This document shows, one piece after another, positions 47,283 through 55,340 of a stretch of DNA of 64,000 nt. Below the pieces are notes generated by a model. The model was not told where the DNA came from and searched no databases. It saw only the letters and a list, made by a program, of their open reading frames with translations. The position numbers were made by a program, and so were the translations under genes. This DNA is from Pycnococcus provasolii (taxonomy: Eukaryota; Chlorophyta; Pseudoscourfieldiophyceae; Pseudoscourfieldiales; Pycnococcaceae). The stretch lies in the NCBI GenBank assembly GCA_938743325.2, contig OW568861.1, forward strand, positions 310,001-374,000. The letters are read 5' to 3'. Numbering within the stretch: position 1 is the stretch's first letter; every line of letters starts with the position of its first letter.

Positions 47283-50174
47283 ATGGGAACAGACAACGTC
47301 TCGAAGCAGCCGAAACGACGGAGATGGCTTCCGGCGTGGCTCCAGCGGGGAACAAACGCAGCGTCGTCTGCAAGCTCGTCAGCATCTTCTGGCAACAATA
47401 CCGCGCTTCTCGTATTCATTTCCTTCATCCTGCCCTTCTTCGTACTGCTCGCCATCGTCTCAAGCTCGACGCACATGAAAAGATTACCAGACGCAAGGAG
47501 AAGAAACCGCATACGAAGTGCTTCCGCGACAACGCCGAGGCGAAACGCCACCTTGCACACCACCTCGACCGCCGCACGTGCACCACACAGCAGCAAACAA
47601 CTCACGCCAACACTCGTCGACAACAACGACGAGCAAGACGAAGAAACGTACGAGATGGAGTCGACGGGTGACGCCAACGTCGACGCAAAAGCACCCATCG
47701 TGCTGAAGCTCTCACCCAAGCAGTCTGCAACCGCCGGCGGAATCATGCTCACGTTGCACGGGAAAAACCTCGGAACGACAAAGACGCTCAGAAAGGTGAT
47801 CGTCGGAGGCGTCGAGTGCATCTCTGTCAAGTCAGTCACGTCCTACGAGGCGCACTGCCGAGTGCCGGAGGGAACCGGGTCAAGACTTGCCGTGATTCCC
47901 GTCGTCGAAGGAGCACCGCCCGCCGCCACGCCGTCGGCATCCGCACTGTTCGGCTACCTGTCGCCGCGCGTGCACCACGTGAGCCCCGCGCACGCGCCGA
48001 ACAGCGGCGGGGGAGTCATCACAATTCACGGCGCCAACTTCGGCATGCGCGAGTCCTTCCCACTTGCCACCGTCGGCGGGCTCGCCTGCACAAAGACGAC
48101 GTGGCTGTCCGACACGGCGGTGAGGTGCATCGTGCCCAAGGGATCGGGCGCGCGCCTTGCCGTGCACGTCACCGTGTGCGGCTGCGGCGAGGCGAGCAGG
48201 GCGCCGCAGAGCTCTGCCGTGGTGGCGAACAGCATGTTCAGCTACGACGAGGATGCGATGCGCGACGCGGGCAAGGCGGTGCTCAAGGGAAGCCTTCTGG
48301 AGAAGTTTGACGGGCCGCTCATCGCGAACCGCAAGATGCTTGCGAAGAACGAGTACGAAGGATCCTTCATGGACGTCGCGACGCAGCAGGTGAGGCACTT
48401 TGCCATCCCACCGGAATATGCGACGGTAATCCCGCTCGACGACTGGAAGAAAAGGCACGATTCGTGCGCGGTGGTGGGCAACTCAGGATCGCTCGCAAAC
48501 GGCAAGTTTGGCGAGGAGATTGACCACCACTCCGCGGTATTCCGGGTGCACAACGCACCAACGCACCGCTTCGAGGCGGACGTGGGCTCGAAAACGACGT
48601 ACCAGATAGTCGATCAGTTCTGGTCGGAGCAGCTCATGGCAGCCGAGGGCGGGCCTCAGGAAGCTCGGTGGCTCATCGAGGATGCGGTGCTGGTGTTCTG
48701 GTCGTCACATAGCCAGGAGACGTACGTGCAGATGCGCCAGCAGTTTCCCGCGATGGACGTCGTCTACCTGAGCCTGCCGTTCGTGCACACGTACACGGAA
48801 TTTGCGCGCCGCATCCGCAAGCGCATCGGAGATGCGCTGCACAGTGACACCTCCGCCTCGTCGCGAGGCGCCGACGGTGTGGCTGGCGACGTCATGAGCA
48901 GCGGGTGGTACGCGCTCACGATGGCCCAGCAGGTGTGCCGGTCGGTTGACGTGTACGGCATGGACGCACGCACGGGCAAATTTCACTACTACGACGACCA
49001 CGACCCAGGCGACGGTGAGCGCGAGCGCAGCTCCACGGAGTACCTGACGTACCTCGCGATGCAAAGTCAGGGTATGCTGCGCGACGTTAAGGACGCCGTG
49101 GGTGCCGCGAGCATGGAAGACGACGAGGCAGGTGGCAGCTCGGCAGCCCCCGTGCCAGGTGCGGCACTCACGTGCCAGCGCCGGGACTGCGTGATTGACT
49201 GTAACGGCCGGGGCGAGGCGAAGAACGGAACGTGCGAGTGCGATCCCATCTACAGCGGAAGTGACTGCTCGGTGGATCGCCTGATGGAGCTCGTTCCAAA
49301 GCTGCTCGAGAACCTCAGCTTGAGGTACAACGCGAGCCTCGTCATGCACAAGGGTGAGGTGAACGGCACGAATATTGTGCTCCCTGATGGCATCACCAAG
49401 GGCAAGCTGAGAGAAGGCGACAATTACAAGGTTGACAGAGCGCTGTACCACACTCTGCCTGATCACGACATCAAGGTGAAGTGGGGCACGTGCGCGGTTC
49501 TTGGCAACAGCGGCCAGCTGCTGGGAAAGGAGCGAGGTCGCGAGATTGACGCGCACGACGTCGTGTACCGCTTCAACCAGGCGCCCGTGAAAGGCTACGA
49601 GCAGTTCGTCGGCAGCAGGAGCACGCACGAGAGTCTGAATGGCTACTGGGTGAAGCAACTTCTCGACGACCACCGCGGGTACCGTTGGAATTGGCGGAGC
49701 CGCGAGACGGCGCTGATTCTCTTTGAGATGTTCGAGCCATGGGCGTACGTCTGGAAGAGCCGCCAGCAGATTTTTGAGAAGGACCGGTGGTGGAAGATGA
49801 GCTACGCACGGCTTCGTCGCATGCATCCGGATCGAAATGTCATCGCGCTGAGCCCTGGATTCGTGAGCTGGGCGTACTTGACGTACCGCGAGCTGAAGCG
49901 CCGATTTCAGCGCAACCACATGGGCCGCTACCCAGGCGAGAAGCCGATGAGCGGCTTCTACGCAGTGCTGTTCTTGCTTCAGGTTTGCGACGAGGTTGAC
50001 ATCTACGGCTTCAACCCGTGGCGCGACGGCAGCTACGTGCAAGGCCGCCCGGAGACTCGCTACCACTACTTCGACTCTGCCATTCCTCGCCCGGGCAGCC
50101 ACTCGTTTGACCTTGCACGGTATATTTACCAGCTGATTGCGCTCCACCACGACAACGTGCGTGTGTTCGACTGA
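47283..50174 (+). CDS. Double sialyltransferase-like (GT29) type II membrane protein with TIG and EGF-like domains
   Basis: 963 residues from the ATG at 47283; the frame above starts at TTG. Short basic cytosolic tail, signal anchor at about 40-62 (LLVFISFILPFFVLLAIV), so Golgi lumen orientation. Two IPT/TIG domains (about 137-225 and 227-325: ATAGGIMLTLHGKNLG, NSGGGVITIHGANFG). GT29 domain 1: sialylmotif L CAVVGNSGSL (392), motif S SSGWYALTMAQQVC (538), end HYYDDHD. A six-cysteine EGF-like module (630-664, ending CECDPIYSGSDC). GT29 domain 2: CAVLGNSGQL (737), MSGFYAVLFLLQVC (889), RYHYFDSAIP (926). Both domains keep the L-motif core and S-motif, so both may be active transferases. The sugar donor in an alga, sialic acid or a relative such as Kdo, is not known from the sequence. 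Confidence 0.9.
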   Translation: MGTDNVSKQPKRRRWLPAWLQRGTNAASSASSSASSGNNTALLVFISFILPFFVLLAIVSSSTHMKRLPDARRRNRIRSASATTPRRNATLHTTSTAARAPHSSKQLTPTLVDNNDEQDEETYEMESTGDANVDAKAPIVLKLSPKQSATAGGIMLTLHGKNLGTTKTLRKVIVGGVECISVKSVTSYEAHCRVPEGTGSRLAVIPVVEGAPPAATPSASALFGYLSPRVHHVSPAHAPNSGGGVITIHGANFGMRESFPLATVGGLACTKTTWLSDTAVRCIVPKGSGARLAVHVTVCGCGEASRAPQSSAVVANSMFSYDEDAMRDAGKAVLKGSLLEKFDGPLIANRKMLAKNEYEGSFMDVATQQVRHFAIPPEYATVIPLDDWKKRHDSCAVVGNSGSLANGKFGEEIDHHSAVFRVHNAPTHRFEADVGSKTTYQIVDQFWSEQLMAAEGGPQEARWLIEDAVLVFWSSHSQETYVQMRQQFPAMDVVYLSLPFVHTYTEFARRIRKRIGDALHSDTSASSRGADGVAGDVMSSGWYALTMAQQVCRSVDVYGMDARTGKFHYYDDHDPGDGERERSSTEYLTYLAMQSQGMLRDVKDAVGAASMEDDEAGGSSAAPVPGAALTCQRRDCVIDCNGRGEAKNGTCECDPIYSGSDCSVDRLMELVPKLLENLSLRYNASLVMHKGEVNGTNIVLPDGITKGKLREGDNYKVDRALYHTLPDHDIKVKWGTCAVLGNSGQLLGKERGREIDAHDVVYRFNQAPVKGYEQFVGSRSTHESLNGYWVKQLLDDHRGYRWNWRSRETALILFEMFEPWAYVWKSRQQIFEKDRWWKMSYARLRRMHPDRNVIALSPGFVSWAYLTYRELKRRFQRNHMGRYPGEKPMSGFYAVLFLLQVCDEVDIYGFNPWRDGSYVQGRPETRYHYFDSAIPRPGSHSFDLARYIYQLIALHHDNVRVFD

Positions 50175-50448
50175 TTCTTTGATAGTACGACTCTTGTTGT
50201 TTTTGTAGTCTAAGTACTACTATGTATTTCAGTATTTGTGTAACGCAAGTGTATGGAACAGATTTATGGAACAGATTGATCACAATGTTCTTTATCCTTC
50301 TTTATCCACACCCCTCGTACCGATTGGGGTTTTGGTCTCACATCAAGTCTCAAACGTGTTGTTGGGGTTTTCCCAGCCAACTTCCCTCTCCTCCCGTGAG
50401 GTGTGAGTCCTCGTTCGAAAGTGCAGAGAGAAGACAGGGTTCGCTCTC

Positions 50449-51519
50449 ATGTCCGTCGCAGGCAACAGCGTGCGCCTGTCGGCACCTCGTTACAGCGCTC
50501 GTCTGTCGTCCCGTGACCGGCATTCCTTTCCGTCGTCTAGAACACGACCGGCGCATCCTCACGAAGGGTGGGTGAGGGATGTAGCCTCGGGAAGTGCGTC
50601 CTCCGCGCAATGGAAGGGCCTTCCAACCTCCCGAGGCCCTTCCCCTTGTCGCTACGCTCGTCGTATGCTCATCGGCGCGGCTGACGTGGCTGAAGTGGCG
50701 GCGCCGCCGCCAGAGCCTGCACCACCGCAGCGCGAGTTGCCACCGTGGCTGTGGCGCGCCCTGTCGGCGCTCATCCTCTTCGGCAAGGTTGTGGTGCGCG
50801 TGTGCACGGGTCGCATTCATACAAAAAATACGGTCGAGCAGCTTTCGATCGTCGGGCCGCGCAGCCTGTTTGTGAGTCTACTAACGAGCAGCTTCGTGGG
50901 CATGGTGTTTACAATTCAGTTTGTGCGCGAGTTCATGCGCCTCGGACTGACGCGGTCCGTCGGCGGCGTCATCGCACTCGCGCTCTGTCGCGAGCTTACG
51001 CCAGCCATCACCGCCGTCATCTTCGCCGGCCGTGTTGGCAGCGCGTTCGCGGCGGAGCTTGGGACTATGCAGGTGAGCGAGCAGACGGATAGCTTGCGCG
51101 TTCTTCGCACAGACCCCGTCGACTACCTCATCGTGCCTCGCGTGCTCGCGTGCGTCATCGCGCTACCCGTGGTGACAATCCTGTGCTTCACGGTCGGGAT
51201 AGGTGCGTCCGTACTGCTCGCGGAGCTTCTGTACGATGTCTCTGCGAACCAAATCTTGGACTCCGCCGCGCAGGCGCTCGCGCCGTGGGATATAATTTCC
51301 ATGGAGCTCAAGGCGGCGGTGTTTGGCATTCTCGTCGCCAACATCAGCTGCGCATTTGGAGTTACGACGAGAGGTGGAGCGAAGGGCGTGGGGCTGAGCA
51401 CGACGAACAGCGTTGTGTGCAGCCTCGTGTCCATTTTCATCGTCGACTTTTTCCTGAGTTTTCTGTTCTTCCAGGGACTCGGCGATTCGCTCAAGTCGTG
51501 CATGCCCAACGGCGGTTAG
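50449..51519 (+). CDS. TGD1: TGD1-like permease of the plastid lipid importer (MlaE family)
   Basis: 356 residues. The first 70 residues, basic and Ser-rich (RLSAPRYSARLSSRDRHSF), are a plastid transit peptide. Residues about 110-350 form an MlaE/YrbE permease domain: GPRSLFVSLLTSSFVGMVFT, LALCRELTPAITAVIFAGRV, GSAFAAELGTMQVSEQTDSL (conserved coupling-loop region) and LVSIFIVDFFLSFLFFQGLG. In plants TGD1 is the inner-envelope permease that, with TGD2 and the ATPase TGD3, brings lipids from the ER to thylakoids. It converges on the MIF-like gene with a 75-base gap. Confidence 0.93.
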   Translation: MSVAGNSVRLSAPRYSARLSSRDRHSFPSSRTRPAHPHEGWVRDVASGSASSAQWKGLPTSRGPSPCRYARRMLIGAADVAEVAAPPPEPAPPQRELPPWLWRALSALILFGKVVVRVCTGRIHTKNTVEQLSIVGPRSLFVSLLTSSFVGMVFTIQFVREFMRLGLTRSVGGVIALALCRELTPAITAVIFAGRVGSAFAAELGTMQVSEQTDSLRVLRTDPVDYLIVPRVLACVIALPVVTILCFTVGIGASVLLAELLYDVSANQILDSAAQALAPWDIISMELKAAVFGILVANISCAFGVTTRGGAKGVGLSTTNSVVCSLVSIFIVDFFLSFLFFQGLGDSLKSCMPNGG

Positions 51520-51594
51520 GCAAAAACACTCCCGCAAAATACATATGTGATGTGTAACAAGTGTTCTAACTTCTCACCCTCCTCTCCCGATGTC

Positions 51595-52149
51595 TTAGGA
51601 AGCGAACGTCTTTCCGTTGTATCCGCAGTTTTCGCGAGGAACGTCGAAAAAGTTGACGTAATACCTGTTTGGTGCGACATCACACGTCTCCTGGAGAAGA
51701 CGTGCGACCTCAGCAGAGAGTTTCTCGTTGTTCGTCTTGTTGATGGCGCCGAGAGAGTACACGCACGCCAGCGCACATGGCTCGTCACTTCCTCCGAAGA
51801 TCATGCCGTCAGCGTTTCCGTCATTTATGCATACTGCGACGTAGCTTTCCGGCTTTCCGAGGCACGACGCGACGGCTGCGGAGAGCGCCTTAGCTAACGC
51901 GCGTTTCTCGCCTGGGGGAATCGTGACGTTCGTGTTGAGTATGATTGACGGGTCGCCGGGAAGAGCGCTTAACGGGCCTTCTTCGCACGACGCTGACGAG
52001 GAGGCGCTACGACGAGAACTCTCGGTGTGTGCCTTTTTATTTATTCGTGACGGACACCCTAACCTCCTCCTCCTAAGGGACGCCGAAGGCATCGTTGTGG
52101 GCATCGTCGGCGCGCTGTGACCACGAGCACCACACAGCATATTCGCCAT
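51595..52149 (-). CDS. MIF/tautomerase family protein with N-terminal extension
   Basis: 184 residues from an ATG. Residues 67-184 align by eye with nearly all of macrophage migration inhibitory factor: PSIILNTNVTIP (MIF PMFIVNTNV), GKPESYVAVCIND, FGGSDEPCALACVYSLGAI, NRYYVNFFDV and the end YNGKTFA. MIF tautomerase uses the free amino group of its first proline. Here that proline is residue 67, behind an Arg/Ser-rich extension that looks like a transit peptide. Activity would need cleavage exactly before Pro67; otherwise the protein is a tautomerase-dead relative. The extension includes bases 52056-52080, which hold a CCCTAACC-CTC-CTAAGGG stretch. Confidence 0.9.
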   Translation of the reverse strand: MANMLCGARGHSAPTMPTTMPSASLRRRRLGCPSRINKKAHTESSRRSASSSASCEEGPLSALPGDPSIILNTNVTIPPGEKRALAKALSAAVASCLGKPESYVAVCINDGNADGMIFGGSDEPCALACVYSLGAINKTNNEKLSAEVARLLQETCDVAPNRYYVNFFDVPRENCGYNGKTFAS

Positions 52150-52228
52150 AGACTACTCGTAGTACGACCAAGAAGATAAAAATGGAAGAACCTTGGATAA
52201 GATACGAGATAGGCAAAACCCGAATAGA

Positions 52229-52259
52229 CTAACCCTAACCAAAACCTAAACCCTAACCC
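52229..52259 (+). repeat. CCCTAA motifs in divergent gap (MIF-like / MsrB)
   Basis: Three to four CCCTAA-type units (ACTAACCCTAACC, AACCTAAACCCTAACC) in the 339-base gap 52150-52488 between divergent genes. Confidence 0.9.
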
Positions 52260-52488
52260 ATCGGATGGGGACCGGTCTGATTTCCCCCCAGAGCAGAGCG
52301 CCCCTTCTCGACCCTCTGGAACCCCGCCAGCCGGCGCCGCTGCCTGCGTTTTGGTTGTTCGAACTGAAAAACGCGTGAATTCAGAATTCAGAGCTGTGTT
52401 CATTCCCGTCGTGTCGTGTCTTAGCCTTAAGTGGTTTCGCACTTGCACACTCTATCCATTCTTGTTTTTTCCTTGTTTTTTTCTATCC

Positions 52489-53346
52489 ATGTCGCACAAT
52501 CCCTCTCTGGGCTCCGCCTCAGGCGCGGCGGACTCGCACGTTACCCATAGGGGAACGCAGTCCTCGAACGGAAGGAGAAGGAGGGAAGCGGCGAATGCAA
52601 AACGAAGAAACCACCCAAGACTCAGGTTTTCTGTCACGTCGTACGGACTACGTATGCGAAACAGAGGCGAGAAAGAAATGGCGGGAAGACGCGGGCTGCG
52701 ACGCCTCCTGCCGCGTCTTCTCCGAAGAAGAGGGGCGGCAGCGGCAGCAGCGGGCGGGGTGATCACCTCGGCGTCTACGGCGGCGTCTCAGGACGACCGC
52801 CGACGTAGCGGCAAAGGAGGAGGTGTGCCAGGCTCGAAAGCTGCAAGGAGGGCTTTTGGTGTGCTCTGGCCTCTTGGTCTCTTCTTCATAGGAAGTCGCC
52901 AAAAACCTGTGCGAGAGAATGAGGTGGAAGTGTACAAGTCTCCAGAAGAGTGGAAGCGCGAGCTACCCCCGGAGGCGGCGAAAGTGATTGTTGACCGAGG
53001 CACGGAATATGCATTTTCGTCGGACCTTTACACTGAGCAGCGTGCTGGCGAATACGAATGCCGAGCTTGCGGAGCTGCGCTTTACATAAGCGAAGACAAG
53101 TTCGACAGTGGAACAGGCTGGCCTTCTTTCACGAAAGCGGTCAGTGCGAATGCTGTGAAGAAAACGCTTCAACCCATCTATTTGCTAGGCGACCTGAGCT
53201 GCCGCGAGGTGCGCTGCACGAGGTGCGGCGCGCATCTCGGGCACGTCTTCGGCGACGGACCCGCACCCACCGGGAAGAGACACTGCATCAACGGCGTCAG
53301 CTTGAGCTTCGTGCCTAAGCAGGCGGAAACAAAGGCGGAGCTGTAA
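52489..53346 (+). CDS. MSRB: Methionine-R-sulfoxide reductase B
   Basis: 285 residues from the ATG at 52489; the frame above starts at TTG. Residues 1-120 are a basic extension (GRRGLRRLLPRLLRRRGAA) followed by a possible membrane-seeking stretch (AFGVLWPLGLFFIGS), suggesting organelle targeting. The MsrB domain is about 140-275: two zinc CxxC pairs (CRACG at 191, CTRCG at 243), DSGTGWPSFT, GAHLGHVFGDGPAPTGKRHC and the catalytic cysteine C266 in RHCINGVSLSF. Role: reduces the R form of methionine sulfoxide in oxidised proteins using thioredoxin or similar donors. A resolving cysteine is not obvious. Confidence 0.93.
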   Translation: MSHNPSLGSASGAADSHVTHRGTQSSNGRRRREAANAKRRNHPRLRFSVTSYGLRMRNRGEKEMAGRRGLRRLLPRLLRRRGAAAAAAGGVITSASTAASQDDRRRSGKGGGVPGSKAARRAFGVLWPLGLFFIGSRQKPVRENEVEVYKSPEEWKRELPPEAAKVIVDRGTEYAFSSDLYTEQRAGEYECRACGAALYISEDKFDSGTGWPSFTKAVSANAVKKTLQPIYLLGDLSCREVRCTRCGAHLGHVFGDGPAPTGKRHCINGVSLSFVPKQAETKAEL

Positions 53347-53585
53347 CCACCACCGCCATATCTAGCTCCGCCATTTCCTCACTAGGGGGGGGGGGGGAGA
53401 TTTTCCTCCCCTCCTGAACTGGCAACTGGGGGTTTGAATTACCTGCTTCCGCGAACCTGCGGCCTCCGAACAATCCGCCCACTGTTTTCATCTGTCCGGA
53501 TCCGTGGCGCACCTTTTGTGTCTCGTCTGAGTCACCCGTGCTGTATTGCTGTATTATATTTGGTTGCTTGGGCTTTTCTCCGGTT

Positions 53586-55319
53586 ATGGCTGACGAGCTT
53601 CCTCCTGATACTGGCGTTAGTGGTGGCGCCTCTTCTCATCATCCGTCCCTGCGCACGCTGGGAACCACCGCGCTGGGAACCGTGCGCCTGCTCTCGTCGA
53701 TTGGCGCGTCGACGTCCATCGCGCTCGCCGATGCGGCGTTCTCTGCGCTGGAAAGTACACTCACGTCAGCCGCGGTGAACAACCAAGGGAACGTGCACCC
53801 GGCAATCACAGCCACGTTGGAGTCTGCTTCTGCGTCTTGCAGATCGCTCAAGCGCACGACGACGCAGACGATACACGCGACGTCCATGGCACTCGACACG
53901 CACCTCAGAGAGGTGAGACGCGTCATATCCACGCCCGAGTCGGCGGAGTCGAGCTACAACACTCTGGCGGCGTTCGTGCGTCTCGTCGCCGACAACGCGT
54001 CAACTTCCGTCGACGCCAGCACGTCATATGCAGCCGTGGCAACCGCCGTTGTCGCCGTCGCAGCTGTGCAGTCTTCACACGGCGCGCTGCAGCCGGGGCA
54101 GGTGGGTCGTGCCACACCACCATCGACACCGTCGCCGATACGAAACAACCTGCACCTTTACAACAACCTCGCGCACTTTGGTCCTTCGTTGGCGGTTTCG
54201 ATAGCTGCCTATGGCATGCTCGGGGCACAGACAGTGACGAGAAAAACAAGAAGTACAGAGCGCCATTATGAAATCAATCCGCTGTTCTCTGGGGAGTTTG
54301 CAGACTTCGTAGCGAGCGCCATTGAGGGTGTCGCACGCGAAGATGTCATTTTCTGCGAGGAAGATGCCGGTCCGTTCCGCCCAGCTCACGTCGCCGTCGT
54401 GTGCCGTTCAGCCACGCAGCGCGTTCTGTTCGTTGCCGTGCGCGGGACCCTGAGCCCAGGCGACATTGTGACGGACCTCGACTGCGAGCTCGTTCGCATG
54501 GGCGGTTCTTCCGAAGGACGGTGGCACAGCGGCGTTCTGAAAAGCGCAAGAAATCTGTTCGACTCGCTTGCCCTCCCTCTCGCAGCGGCAATCGAAAAGG
54601 AAGGCAACATTGACACCGTAATCTTTACGGGACACAGTCTTGGTGGCGCCGTTGCATCAGCGCTCTGCTCCAGGTTCCGTGAGGCGGAGGCGACCATGCC
54701 GAGTATCCTTCGAAATGCTCGCGCTTACGCATTTGGGCCAGCGGCATGCTGCGATGCGGCAACGGCTGAAGCGTGCCGAGAGCACACCATTTCGGTTATC
54801 GTCGGTGACGATATCGTGCCTCGCCTCTCTCGGCAGAGTGTGGAAGATGTGCTCCGCGCTGCATCCGCGCTAGCTGCTGAGCCGGGTTCGATCGGGCGCA
54901 TGCTCTCTCTCGTGCCGTGGAGCGAAGCGCTGCGTAGCACACTTGGACTCGTCTCGCCTCGCCCGACGTTCCAAGCAACGAACGAAGACGGCTCGATGTC
55001 TGATCGAGAGTGTTTTGAGAGATCGATTCGAAGCACCCTTTCCGCTGTCATGCACTCCGACGACAGGGTGCACCCGCCAGGCATCTGTCTATGGGCACCC
55101 CCAGCGCTGGACGCGCCGGCAAATCGCCCAACCTCGCAGAGACGCGACCATCGATCGGCGCAGACTTGCCGCGTCAATGTTGACGCCATGTACGAGGTTC
55201 CCCCAACATCGTTCGAGGAGCTGGTCCTGAGTCCCGCGGCGATTGCCGATCACCAGCCAATAGCATACGACAACGCTCTGCTCATAGACGAGTGTTTCGT
55301 TCGCGGCAATGAATTGTAA
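53586..55319 (+). CDS. Class 3 (fungal-type) lipase, diacylglycerol-lipase-like
   Basis: 577 residues from the ATG at 53586 (MADELPPDTG); codons above start at GTG. The N-terminal 200 residues are Ser/Thr/Ala-rich helices without a named domain. The lipase domain, about 225-560, has RVLFVAVRGTLSPGDIVTDL, the nucleophile Ser351 in GHSLGG, an acid in SVIVGDDIVPRLS, and a His in SPAAIADHQPIAYDNAL at the end, where diacylglycerol lipases carry the catalytic His (DHxP). Likely role: hydrolysis of glycerolipids. No clear membrane span. It converges on the photolyase gene, the stops only 21 bases apart. Confidence 0.88.
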   Translation: MADELPPDTGVSGGASSHHPSLRTLGTTALGTVRLLSSIGASTSIALADAAFSALESTLTSAAVNNQGNVHPAITATLESASASCRSLKRTTTQTIHATSMALDTHLREVRRVISTPESAESSYNTLAAFVRLVADNASTSVDASTSYAAVATAVVAVAAVQSSHGALQPGQVGRATPPSTPSPIRNNLHLYNNLAHFGPSLAVSIAAYGMLGAQTVTRKTRSTERHYEINPLFSGEFADFVASAIEGVAREDVIFCEEDAGPFRPAHVAVVCRSATQRVLFVAVRGTLSPGDIVTDLDCELVRMGGSSEGRWHSGVLKSARNLFDSLALPLAAAIEKEGNIDTVIFTGHSLGGAVASALCSRFREAEATMPSILRNARAYAFGPAACCDAATAEACREHTISVIVGDDIVPRLSRQSVEDVLRAASALAAEPGSIGRMLSLVPWSEALRSTLGLVSPRPTFQATNEDGSMSDRECFERSIRSTLSAVMHSDDRVHPPGICLWAPPALDAPANRPTSQRRDHRSAQTCRVNVDAMYEVPPTSFEELVLSPAAIADHQPIAYDNALLIDECFVRGNEL

Positions 55320-55340
55320 GCAAAAAAGAATGATTAATAT

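Noticed and set aside
48705-50150. Minus-strand 481-codon frame opposite the double sialyltransferase
   Set aside because: Long only because GC-rich coding DNA leaves antisense frames open. Its sequence has no domain and shadows a firm gene.
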